DNA of 26,124 bases. It comes from a virus. Location of the stretch: the IMG/VR virus record IMGVR_UViG_3300018041_000054, positions 1 through 26,124 of that record; one strand, given 5' to 3'. Within the stretch, counting starts at the first letter, position 1. Each line of letters opens with the position of its first letter. The translations under genes were made by a program, and so were the position numbers. Of the stretch, positions 1-7,398 are shown in pieces. The notes below the pieces were generated by a model. That model searched no databases, had not been told where the DNA came from, and was given only the letters and a program-made list of their open reading frames with translations.

Positions 1-3000
1 CTCAATTCCGGACTTGCATCGTTGCCAAATAAAAGTTTAAATTTACCGCTTTTATATACTAGTATATCACTTGCTGTTTTAAATTGATTTAGGTCTGCAA
101 ATTCTAATGCAAGATCATTACTTGTTGGAGGTAATGGGAAGGCAGTTCCAGGAACATTTAGGTACCTTTGTACTTGGTCATTATATGTTTCAGTCAATAC
201 TAAAAATTCTACAACATTGCTGATACTGGGGTCAATTCTTACATTCTTATCAGCAACATGATTCCATTTAAATATCATTGCATTTTTAACTGGTAAAAGT
301 GTATTTTGTGTTTCCCCTCTACCGTTTCTTACAGAACAATCTGTTGTTACAACACCTCTAATCTGTAATGTATTCGTACTATTAGGTGTGAGTAAATATA
401 CCTTATCTTCTGATTCAACATATACCTTTGTACCGGAAAGTTTACCACTGTCATTTTCTAAATCATTCTCTAATATAGATTTACTTACAACTGATATCCA
501 TGCTATATCATTACCACTTATATCAACTGGGTCACTATAAGATGTAGGACTTATTGTATCTGAACCTATGTCCAAATTAACAGATGTTTCTTTACGGTAA
601 TCTAAAATTTTTCCTGAAGATGGGACATCATAACTATAACCATCAAAGTCTAAATACTTTTCTAAATAAACTAAGTCATCAGTATCAACAAATTCATAAA
701 ATTGTAACGGTCTATCCGGGATCAAATCGTTATCAGTATCAAAAGGCGCAATTACAACTTTAGATCTATCGGTATACCCGTCATCTTCTATAACAGTATC
801 AACTATATGCCAATCTATGTTAGTGTCTAATCTTTCTTTATAATTCACATAATCCAATCTTATTTTATCTGTACTTGTTACAGCAGTAGAATCTTGTGCT
901 AAAAGATGATTATTATTATCTAAATCTTCATATAGGAATGTGCCTGATTGTGTGGATGTATTTGAGCTTGTTAGTATTAAATGCCCATCTGCACTAGCAT
1001 TATAAGTTGCTCCGTCTGTACCAAAACTTTTTGTGGCTCCACTATTATTTGCCTGATAAAATTCTACGACTCCTGTGCCTGAATTTAATTGCTTGTAATG
1101 TACATTTCCAGACCCATCTAAAATATTAAAGCCGAATGTTGCATTATTAAATGATACATTTACGTTACTAGGTACTCTATTTACTCTACCCAAATTATTT
1201 GCTATAGTTACATTTGGTGTAAGTGCGGCCGCATCACCGTTATCAAAATATGTATTAATTGGAACTACTGCTTCATGAACAAATTCATTTTCTGCAGTAA
1301 TTACTGAAACATTGGATTCTCCCTCTGATTTTAAAATACCAAAGTTACTGACCCAGTTAAATTCAACATCATACCATTTTTGATTTCTTGTTCTTAATGG
1401 AAGATTTATTTCAAATCCGTTTGGTGTGGTAGTAGAAGCAGTCTCTTCACTGTACCAGGTATCGCCTATTCCATTACCTGTACTGTCGTACCATCTAAAT
1501 ACTTCACTACTGCCGGGTTTATCGTTAAATGTTGTGATTGTAATTTTATCTGTGTTTGCTTTATTATTAGAATCTACAACTTTTATATTTTTGATATTGT
1601 AAAATTTTATATCTTTAGCACTTTGTAATATATATTGTTCACCTCGTATGGATACATCATACTTGTATGAATTATCATCTATTGGAACGTAATTAAATAA
1701 TACTACCCAACTTGCATCTATTGGTGAGCCCGTTGTGCTACCTGCATTGGATACGTTGTATGGACTTGTTTTATCTAAATTTTCATTTTCTATTACATAC
1801 CATTTATCTGCTAAAAGAGATGTAGATTTATTAGTCAACATGTATCCTATGCCAAACGTTTTCTTATCTTCTATCTGCTGTTGTATTGAAGATATTTCTG
1901 CACTATCAAATTCTTTTCTTAATGTAACAATAACTTCATGTGCAGTCCAATTTAAGGGAACATCTTCACTGAGTGTCCATGGACCTACACTTGTACTTAA
2001 TCCACTTGTTAAAAGACCTGCATTGGTTTCTTTAGTGATTCTTACCCATTTGTAATCTGCTGGGTCATTTGGATTAACAAATTTTATAAAATTATTTTCT
2101 TGTATTTGTTTAAATGTTTCATATACATTTGTTAAAACTTGTTCACTGCCAGAGGACGAAACACTTGTGGTTTCCGTCATATAACCTGTTGAGCTTTCTG
2201 ATGATACCGGTAGTGGTTTCCATTTTATATCTAATGTTTCTAAATTAAAAGAAACACTTTTATAATCTATCCAGGCACGTCTAGCACCATCATATATAAA
2301 ATTATTGACATTTTGTTGTCTTAACAGATCAGGAATCGTGTTTTTAATAATATTATTAGCAGTATTATTCGCACTAACAATTACAGAAGATGATGTATCT
2401 TTCTTTTGTTTGTATATGTATCCGTCATCAGCAAATAATTCTATATTTTGGAATGTTCCTGTTGGGTCGTTTATATCAATATATCTACTATGCCCAGCAT
2501 GTGTTTTATTAACCGCTCTTAATTTTTTAATATTACTGCTTTGTGAAAATGGAAAAATATTATAATCCTGTGCTGACACCATTCTATTTTGTGTGTAATA
2601 TGTTTGTGGTGCTTTGGATTTAATACTTGCAAGAGTTTCGGTAGGTAAACTATTATTTACAGATGTCTGTAAACTCAGTATTACTGTTAGAATATATTTT
2701 CCACCGTTTTTGTTTTCATATGGTATTTCTATGGGAATATTTCTTGCATTCTCAGGTTGAATAGAATACCTATCACCAGAACTTGCTCTATGCCATACTC
2801 TAAATGAACCTACCGGAATATTACCAAAATTACCGTCTGGAAATTTTATTCTTACTCCGTCATTATTTAAATTTTCTGTTGCAAATAGATTTCTAGAACC
2901 TAATGCTTGGCTGTTAAAGTTAAGAGTTTGCCCTACTGTATTAGGTATCCTTGTCCATTTATTTAAAACGCCGCCGTTTTCTGTAAGTTCTTGTACATAT

Positions 3001-3872
3001 AAATCTGTTTCATTTATGTTAGTTAGATTTATATCTGCTACTCTGTTTGCTATTGGAGTTGTAAAATTTAAATCTGTGAACGACAAATTTCCTTGTTTAA
3101 ATAACATAAAGAAACCAGTGTTGCTACTGTTTAATCCTTTACCGTCGTTTCTATAAAAAACACCCATATCGTTAAGAGGGTCAGGATGTCTTTCAAAGAA
3201 AAATTCACCGTCATTAAAATCACCATCTACTGCTTCGAAATTACGTTGTACTCCGTTTATAGTTAGTGGCATGGAAATAGCATTTGTAGTTCCAATTTGT
3301 TTTGTTATTCTATATAATTCAGTTTTTATATTACTAATTTTGCCTGATTTAATAGGATATGAGAATCTATTTGTATTACTAAATGTGCTATTTAAAATAG
3401 TAATAAATTGTTCGTAACTTTCAGGATTGTTTACATCGTCCCAAAAGACTGTCTTGTTTGCAAGGTTCCTATTGAGACTATCTGTTAAAGGCTCGTTTGT
3501 TCGTAAGCCTGTAATTTTCATTAATCCACTTGCTGGTACGTTTCTTCTTGGATTGTATCCAAGCATTCTGGCAAGTTTAAATACTGAGTCTCTTCGTTCA
3601 GCAGTTTCTAAAAAGTTTTCCCTGCTGTTTAAATCCATTCTAAAGGCCAATGATTGAGATAGATATGCAAGTAATTCTATAATTGCTATAAACTCTGAGC
3701 TCTCAATGTAGTCGTTGAAATTTTCTGGAAAATTTTGTCTTATGTAATTTACCATAGACAATCTCATGGTATCAAAATCATAAGATGTAAAATCTATGTT
3801 AGAGAAGGCTTTATATGCGACTTTCCAATCTTCTGCCGCGAATAAATTATTTTGTCTTTCTGAATATGCCAT
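1..3872 (-). CDS. 6: Baseplate wedge protein gp6-like, very long, C-terminus outside the window
   Basis: I read this frame on the minus strand from the ATG at 3872 to the left edge. I found no stop through the stretch I checked line by line (positions 3 to about 3540) or in the translated N-terminus, so at least 1290 codons are open and the end lies outside. The N-terminus (MAYSERQNNLFAAEDWKVAY, later ELLAYLSQSLAFRMDLN and ARMLGYNPRR) has the layout of T4 gp6, the wedge protein that dimerises into the ring holding the baseplate together. Around residues 419-440 a segment KAPQTYYTQNRMVSAQDYN matches the conserved 'AP.fy.TQNRaVTa.DY' block of gp6/J-type baseplate proteins. T4 gp6 has 660 residues, so this protein is at least twice as long; the extra part follows the conserved block and is rich in Ser, Thr, Asn and Asp. 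It starts two bases after the gp25 stop, so the two are probably co-translated. Identity as gp6 is firm; the role of the extension is unknown. Confidence 0.85.
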   Translation of the reverse strand, partial: MAYSERQNNLFAAEDWKVAYKAFSNIDFTSYDFDTMRLSMVNYIRQNFPENFNDYIESSEFIAIIELLAYLSQSLAFRMDLNSRENFLETAERRDSVFKLARMLGYNPRRNVPASGLMKITGLRTNEPLTDSLNRNLANKTVFWDDVNNPESYEQFITILNSTFSNTNRFSYPIKSGKISNIKTELYRITKQIGTTNAISMPLTINGVQRNFEAVDGDFNDGEFFFERHPDPLNDMGVFYRNDGKGLNSSNTGFFMLFKQGNLSFTDLNFTTPIANRVADINLTNINETDLYVQELTENGGVLNKWTRIPNTVGQTLNFNSQALGSRNLFATENLNNDGVRIKFPDGNFGNIPVGSFRVWHRASSGDRYSIQPENARNIPIEIPYENKNGGKYILTVILSLQTSVNNSLPTETLASIKSKAPQTYYTQNRMVSAQDYNIFPFSQSSNIKKLRAVNKTHAGHSRYIDINDPTGTFQNIELFADDGYIYKQKKDTSSSVIVSANNTANNIIKNTIPDLLRQQNVNNFIYDGARRAWIDYKSVSFNLETLDIKWKPLPVSSESSTGYMTETTSVSSSGSEQVLTNVYETFKQIQENNFIKFVNPNDPADYKWVRITKETNAGLLTSGLSTSVGPWTLSEDVPLNWTAHEVIVTLRKEFDSAEISSIQQQIEDKKTFGIGYMLTNKSTSLLADKWYVIENENLDKTSPYNVSNAGSTTGSPIDASWVVLFNYVPIDDNSYKYDVSIRGEQYILQSAKDIKFYNIKNIKVVDSNNKANTDKITITTFNDKPGSSEVFRWYDSTGNGIGDTWYSEETASTTTPNGFEINLPLRTRNQKWYDVEFNWVSNFGILKSEGESNVSVITAENEFVHEAVVPINTYFDNGDAAALTPNVTIANNLGRVNRVPSNVNVSFNNATFGFNILDGSGNVHYKQLNSGTGVVEFYQANNSGATKSFGTDGATYNASADGHLILTSSNTSTQSGTFLYEDLDNNNHLLAQDSTAVTSTDKIRLDYVNYKERLDTNIDWHIVDTVIEDDGYTDRSKVVIAPFDTDNDLIPDRPLQFYEFVDTDDLVYLEKYLDFDGYSYDVPSSGKILDYRKETSVNLDIGSDTISPTSYSDPVDISGNDIAWISVVSKSILENDLENDSGKLSGTKVYVESEDKVYLLTPNSTNTLQIRGVVTTDCSVRNGRGETQNTLLPVKNAMIFKWNHVADKNVRIDPSISNVVEFLVLTETYNDQVQRYLNVPGTAFPLPPTSNDLALEFADLNQFKTASDILVYKSGKFKLLFGNDASPEL

Positions 3873-3874
3873 TT

Positions 3875-4246
3875 TTATTGTTCGTCTAATACTTTGTTTA
3901 CGAATTCTAAATACAATATATCTTCATCGTTTATTCCCCTATAGGTCAAAGTTACCTCTGCTCTAATTGTGTGATCTAAAATAAAAATACTGGTATCTAT
4001 TAAATCTACTCTGGGGTCTGTATCTATAATTCGTTCTATATCTTCTTTTACTAAATCTTCTGTAAGATCATCTTCTGGGTTCATTAATAGATCCCAAATA
4101 ATAGACCCAAATTGTGGTCTCATTAATCTTTCGCCCTTGCGTGTATGAAAATGGTTTAAAAGATCTCTTTTTACAAGTTCTTTATCTATAAGAGTATAAG
4201 GCGCTCTTGCCTTATCTATTGTACTAAATCCTTTAAACATTGCCAT
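3875..4246 (-). CDS. 25: Baseplate wedge protein gp25 (lysozyme-like fold family)
   Basis: This small protein matches the gp25/W family: RDLLNHFHTRKGERLMRPQFGS and IWDLLMNPEDDL correspond to T4 'LLGIITTRKGSRPFDPEFGC' and 'LFENMTPLTADT'. It is followed by the usual 'ERIIDTDPRVDLID' segment. gp25 joins the sheath-initiating part of each wedge to gp6 and gp53. It sits directly before gp6, as in T4 (25 then 6). The frame is open from an ATG at 4261, but that ATG overlaps a GATAAATA late-promoter octamer (4259-4252), so a late transcript would start inside it. I therefore prefer the ATG at 4246, with a further in-frame ATG at 4240. None of the three has a clear Shine-Dalgarno sequence, so the start is uncertain. 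With the 4246 start the protein has 123 residues; T4 gp25 has 132. Confidence 0.85.
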   Translation of the reverse strand: MAMFKGFSTIDKARAPYTLIDKELVKRDLLNHFHTRKGERLMRPQFGSIIWDLLMNPEDDLTEDLVKEDIERIIDTDPRVDLIDTSIFILDHTIRAEVTLTYRGINDEDILYLEFVNKVLDEQ

Positions 4247-4251
4247 ACAAG

Positions 4252-4259
4252 TATTTATC
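4252..4259 (-). promoter_or_regulatory. Late promoter octamer GATAAATA for gp25-gp6
   Basis: The minus strand reads GATAAATA here, one base from the T4 late consensus TATAAATA and identical to five other copies in this window. By T4 rules transcription would begin about 6-8 bases downstream, near 4245. That leaves almost no untranslated leader before the gp25 start. The site would let gp25 and gp6 be transcribed separately from the genes further upstream. Confidence 0.55.
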
Positions 4260-4289
4260 ATAATAATTAAATATAGTTTTAATAAGATA

Positions 4290-4318
4290 TTGACTATTGG
4301 GTAAAAAGACTGTATAAT
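4290..4318 (+). promoter_or_regulatory. Sigma70-type promoter for the 61-residue gene
   Basis: A -35 box TTGACT (4290-4295) and a perfect -10 box TATAAT (4313-4318) are separated by 17 bases. The region in front of the -10 box (AAAAAGACTG) closely matches that of the promoter at 11724-11751, which suggests a shared early or middle promoter class read by host RNA polymerase. The only rightward gene it can serve is at 4362. Confidence 0.7.
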
Positions 4319-4327
4319 GTGTCTAAT

Positions 4328-4350
4328 TTGTATTTTTTAATTAAATACAA
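4328..4350 (+). promoter_or_regulatory. Leader hairpin just before a ribosome binding site
   Basis: TTGTATTT (4328-4335) and AAATACAA (4343-4350) form an 8-bp stem with a 7-base loop. The stem ends two bases before the Shine-Dalgarno GAGGAG (4353-4358) of the gene at 4362. It has no G+C-rich part and no U-run, so it is not a terminator. It might set ribosome access, but this is inference from position only. Confidence 0.35.
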
Positions 4351-4361
4351 GTGAGGAGAAA

Positions 4362-4547
4362 ATGGAAATATCATTAAACAACACCCTAGAAGAAGAACTA
4401 AGAGTAATGCTTGTTGATAAAAATAATGAATGTGCCGCTCTAAGAGCTCATATTGAATTATTGGAAAAAGCAGTAGCAGAAGAGCAAGAGCAAAAATATA
4501 GATTGCTTGTTGAGAATGCTGATCTTAAAAAGTTAATTAAAACTTAG
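4362..4547 (+). CDS. Small acidic coiled-coil protein, function unknown
   Basis: A 61-residue protein with a good ribosome binding site (GAGGAG, then AAA, then ATG) and its own sigma70-type promoter at 4290-4318, so it is very likely real. After a short head, most of its length is one amphipathic helix with heptad spacing of Leu/Ile (LEEELRVMLVDKNNECAALR, then HIELLEKAVAEEQEQ and LLVENADLKKLI), so it probably forms a coiled coil. There is no membrane segment, signal or known motif. It lies alone on the plus strand inside a leftward late operon, and its last four bases overlap the end of the lysozyme-like gene. I do not recognise a family. A small early protein that binds a host or phage partner is possible, but nothing in the sequence proves it. 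Confidence 0.75.
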   Translation: MEISLNNTLEEELRVMLVDKNNECAALRAHIELLEKAVAEEQEQKYRLLVENADLKKLIKT

Positions 4548-5194
4548 TAAATAGGGTAATTCGGATTATCTGGTAGATCGCCTGGTTCTACAGGTTGTCC
4601 AGTCACTGGGTCATCATTAATGAATTTTTTAGCCTCTAATTCTGCTAAGGCTTCTTTTTTATATTTTTTTAATTTCGCTGTTAATTGGGCCCAAGTCAAA
4701 CTGGAGCCTTCACTTGGTTTATAATCAAAATTTACAAAGTCTGGTGTTGTGAATAATTCTGCTTCAAATCTTCTTCTATCAGCATATTCTTTTTTATACT
4801 GCGGTGGAGTATTATCATTTATAGGGCCTTTCCTCCATCTTTGAATCAAGCCGGGTATTCTTTCGTAAAATTCTTTATTAAGTTCTCTTACTATTGTGCT
4901 TTTTGCAAAATTCTTTGGTCCTATATGCATTGCCAAACTTACTAGAGAAATGAATTGAAAATCACTTATTTTGACCTTGATTAATTTTTTCACAGCAACT
5001 GATGCCTCCTCTGCCTGTGATATAATTGTCATATTAGTTCCAACTGGGCCTAGACCGTTAGAAAAATCAACAAGTTTTGTTCCTTTTTTGTCTACTAAAA
5101 TAATACTTGGGCCATCTATAATTGGTTCTATGCCTTCTTTTAAAAGTCCCTCAACTATGTCTTTAAATAATTTTATATTTGTATTACTTGCCAT
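4544..5194 (-). CDS. Detached lysozyme-like (GH24-type) baseplate protein, catalytic region altered
   Basis: The middle of this 216-residue protein looks like the C-terminal half of phage lysozymes. FQFISLVSLAMHIGPKNFAK (80-98) corresponds to the 'FdALVSFaFNvG.gnFk.STLL' block, and QRW (118-120) to the 'F.rW' block. ADRRRFEAELFTTPDF (138-153) corresponds to the 'GL..RR.aE..LF' tail. An EG pair (15-16) sits where the family has its catalytic Glu, and D35 may match the second acidic residue. The usual TIGYGHT segment is replaced by LVDFSNGLGP, so normal catalysis is doubtful. T4 gp5 carries its lysozyme domain inside the spike; here it is a separate gene joined to gp5 by a TAATG stop/start overlap. 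The C-terminal 60 residues are charged and then Pro/Asp-rich. It may sit on the hub or serve in structure only. The lysozyme relation is from motif reading; activity is unknown. Confidence 0.6.
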   Translation of the reverse strand: MASNTNIKLFKDIVEGLLKEGIEPIIDGPSIILVDKKGTKLVDFSNGLGPVGTNMTIISQAEEASVAVKKLIKVKISDFQFISLVSLAMHIGPKNFAKSTIVRELNKEFYERIPGLIQRWRKGPINDNTPPQYKKEYADRRRFEAELFTTPDFVNFDYKPSEGSSLTWAQLTAKLKKYKKEALAELEAKKFINDDPVTGQPVEPGDLPDNPNYPIY

Positions 5195-7389
5195 TATCCA
5201 ATTCCTTTTTTAGCATCTTTAACAATATTTTGTAATGTGTCTACAGAAACTTCATTTTGTAATGTATTAGATAGATTACTAAGATCTTTTAAACCACCGC
5301 CTGGAAGACCTGCTTTAGCAAAAACTCCTCCTATTGCCCCGTCTACTTTGCCTTTTAATTCTGATAATGCATTAAGTTTCCCACTTGCAATATTTTCTAA
5401 ATCTTGAAACTCCAAAGGAAGACCATCAAAACCAAATCCCATTGCTGAAAATCTTGCTTCTAATTCTGTGAGTATTTTAGATTGTCCTATAATTTTTTGT
5501 GCAAATGCATTAGTTGTAGGGAATCTCAAAGGCGGTAATAATTTAGTTAGCATATCACTATAATTAGAAAATCCTTGCAGACTTTGTAAGTATTTCATAC
5601 CAGGTATATTAAAGTTACTTAATTTGTCTTTAAGAGGGCCTCCAAACTTGTCTCCCAGTCCACTGATTTTATCTGTTATACCACCAAGTTTATCTGATAT
5701 TCCTGAAACACCTTTAGCAAGATCCTTGGCCTTAGATGCCGCCTTGCTTTTTTCTATGGTTAATAAACTTGCTTCAATTGCCTGTTTATACCCTTCAGGA
5801 GAATTGGCATCTGCTACCGGCTGTGTCGCAGGGTCTATGTCCGCTTCAGTATCTTCCACCATACCTTCACTGCTATGTGTCATAAGGTCTGGCATGTCGT
5901 GTCCGTCCCAAGGTTCAGCAGTTACAAGGACACCAACTAAAGAATCTAATTCTGTGGGGCCGCCTGGACGTTCACCGTTTTCAGGTAATTTTTGTTCGCT
6001 GTCTCTGTCATATTCTGGTTGATCTTTAGGTTGATCTACATGTGTTTGTACTTCTAATTCAGGTGCTGTCTGTGCCTTTACAGGAATAATAGGAGCCGCA
6101 CCAGGACCACTGTTTAATAGTACTGTGAGACCTTGTACTGCTGTCGCCACTTCACTTTTAAATGTAGCACCTAAAAGACTGCTCATATACATTTGTCCCT
6201 GTGTGCCCACAGAGATTCCTCCTACTCCAACATCTAAATCATATTTTAGCCCTGACTGCCTGATCATGCCTGCCGCATTTATATCAAAGTCGCCGTCTTT
6301 GGATGTGAGTTTTGTTCCTGTACCAGCATGTGCTGTAAATTCACCTACACTCTCTAATCTTATATGTCCGCCGTATCCAAGAGGACCACCTGGTAAAGGT
6401 ATTCCTTTTTTAGGTATACCAACATTTTTATCCCCAAGTGTGTCTCCTGCGGCTTTTATTTTTACGTCGCCACCTGCCTCTATTTTTATATCTTTATCTG
6501 CACGTAGGTTAAAATCTCCTTTAGTTCTTACATTAAAAGATCTTTCACCGTATAAATTTATAGACCCGTCTGCACCCAATTCAACCCAGGCTCTACCGCT
6601 TTTGTTAATGATATAAACTGTGCCAGTTGTATCGTCTAATAATAACTGATTACCACCGCCCGTTCTTAATCTTATATTTCTACTGTTAAGATTGTCGTCC
6701 ATTATAAACTGGTGACCAGTGTGTCTATGACCGTCATTTTTGGTGTCTTTAGGACCGGGTGTTAAAATACCAAATACTTCACTTGGTGATTCTCTTTTTG
6801 CACCACTAGATGATGCACCTCTTATTGTGTCGTTTATGAGACCCTGTTTTGTGATTGTTTCTGCTAAATCGTCATGCACTGGCCTTAAAATATCAGTACC
6901 ATCTTCTGGCATGGGGTCAAATTTATTTTTTTCTGCTACAGGTAAGTTGTTCCCTAATGCACCGTAATTTCTGACACTACCAGGTATGCCTGGTATCATG
7001 TGATTTGCTCTATGTGGGTATAAACAACTAATAATGAAAGGATATTTCATATTGCCGTCACCAAAAGCAACAAGTACAATATTACCTTTATCGGGCGGTA
7101 CCATCCACATACCATAAGATTTTTGTGTGCCTATAAATGATTTCGTATCATTAACCTGGATTGCCGCATAATTTGTTCCACCTGCAAACGGTGAGCTCCA
7201 AATACATTCAAAGTATCCGTTTTTATCTTCTTTATTTTTTGCTAGGGAGGCGATGAATACTGTAAGTGTACCTGTTTTGGTAATGTCTGTTGTAGCCATT
7301 ACTTCGCCCAGATAAATGCCTGCTCTTTTACTAGTTCTTAGTTGTTTCCTATTAATCGGATTATTTGTTGACTGTTTACTACTATCCAT
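5194..7389 (-). CDS. 5: Baseplate hub spike gp5-like (OB fold plus beta-helix, no lysozyme domain)
   Basis: The protein (731 residues) has the order of a gp5/VgrG spike. First comes an OB-fold-type domain (about 22-125; GYFECIWSSPFAGGTNYAAI, then MWMVPPDKGNIVLVAFGDGN and YPFIISCLYP). A linker follows, then the NDGHRHTGHQFIMDD motif (218-232). Repeated short strands of the needle come next (NIRLRTGGGNQLLLDDTTG, INLYGERSFNVRTKGDFNLR, DIKIEAGGDVKIKAAGD, about 238-316, resuming near 345). In T4 a lysozyme domain stands between OB fold and needle; it is absent here and a lysozyme-like gene follows directly. After about residue 450 there is an acidic Pro-rich linker and a Gly/Lys/Leu-rich helical tail (SGISDKLGGITDKISGLGDK) that T4 gp5 lacks. 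gp5 is the membrane-piercing tip of the tail tube. It starts 9 bases after the upstream stop. Confidence 0.85.
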   Translation of the reverse strand: MDSSKQSTNNPINRKQLRTSKRAGIYLGEVMATTDITKTGTLTVFIASLAKNKEDKNGYFECIWSSPFAGGTNYAAIQVNDTKSFIGTQKSYGMWMVPPDKGNIVLVAFGDGNMKYPFIISCLYPHRANHMIPGIPGSVRNYGALGNNLPVAEKNKFDPMPEDGTDILRPVHDDLAETITKQGLINDTIRGASSSGAKRESPSEVFGILTPGPKDTKNDGHRHTGHQFIMDDNLNSRNIRLRTGGGNQLLLDDTTGTVYIINKSGRAWVELGADGSINLYGERSFNVRTKGDFNLRADKDIKIEAGGDVKIKAAGDTLGDKNVGIPKKGIPLPGGPLGYGGHIRLESVGEFTAHAGTGTKLTSKDGDFDINAAGMIRQSGLKYDLDVGVGGISVGTQGQMYMSSLLGATFKSEVATAVQGLTVLLNSGPGAAPIIPVKAQTAPELEVQTHVDQPKDQPEYDRDSEQKLPENGERPGGPTELDSLVGVLVTAEPWDGHDMPDLMTHSSEGMVEDTEADIDPATQPVADANSPEGYKQAIEASLLTIEKSKAASKAKDLAKGVSGISDKLGGITDKISGLGDKFGGPLKDKLSNFNIPGMKYLQSLQGFSNYSDMLTKLLPPLRFPTTNAFAQKIIGQSKILTELEARFSAMGFGFDGLPLEFQDLENIASGKLNALSELKGKVDGAIGGVFAKAGLPGGGLKDLSNLSNTLQNEVSVDTLQNIVKDAKKGIG

Positions 7390-7398
7390 CTATTATCT

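Noticed and set aside
1735-3657. Plus-strand open frames of 76-106 codons
   Set aside because: They lie opposite the continuous gp6 frame and show no start signals or family features.
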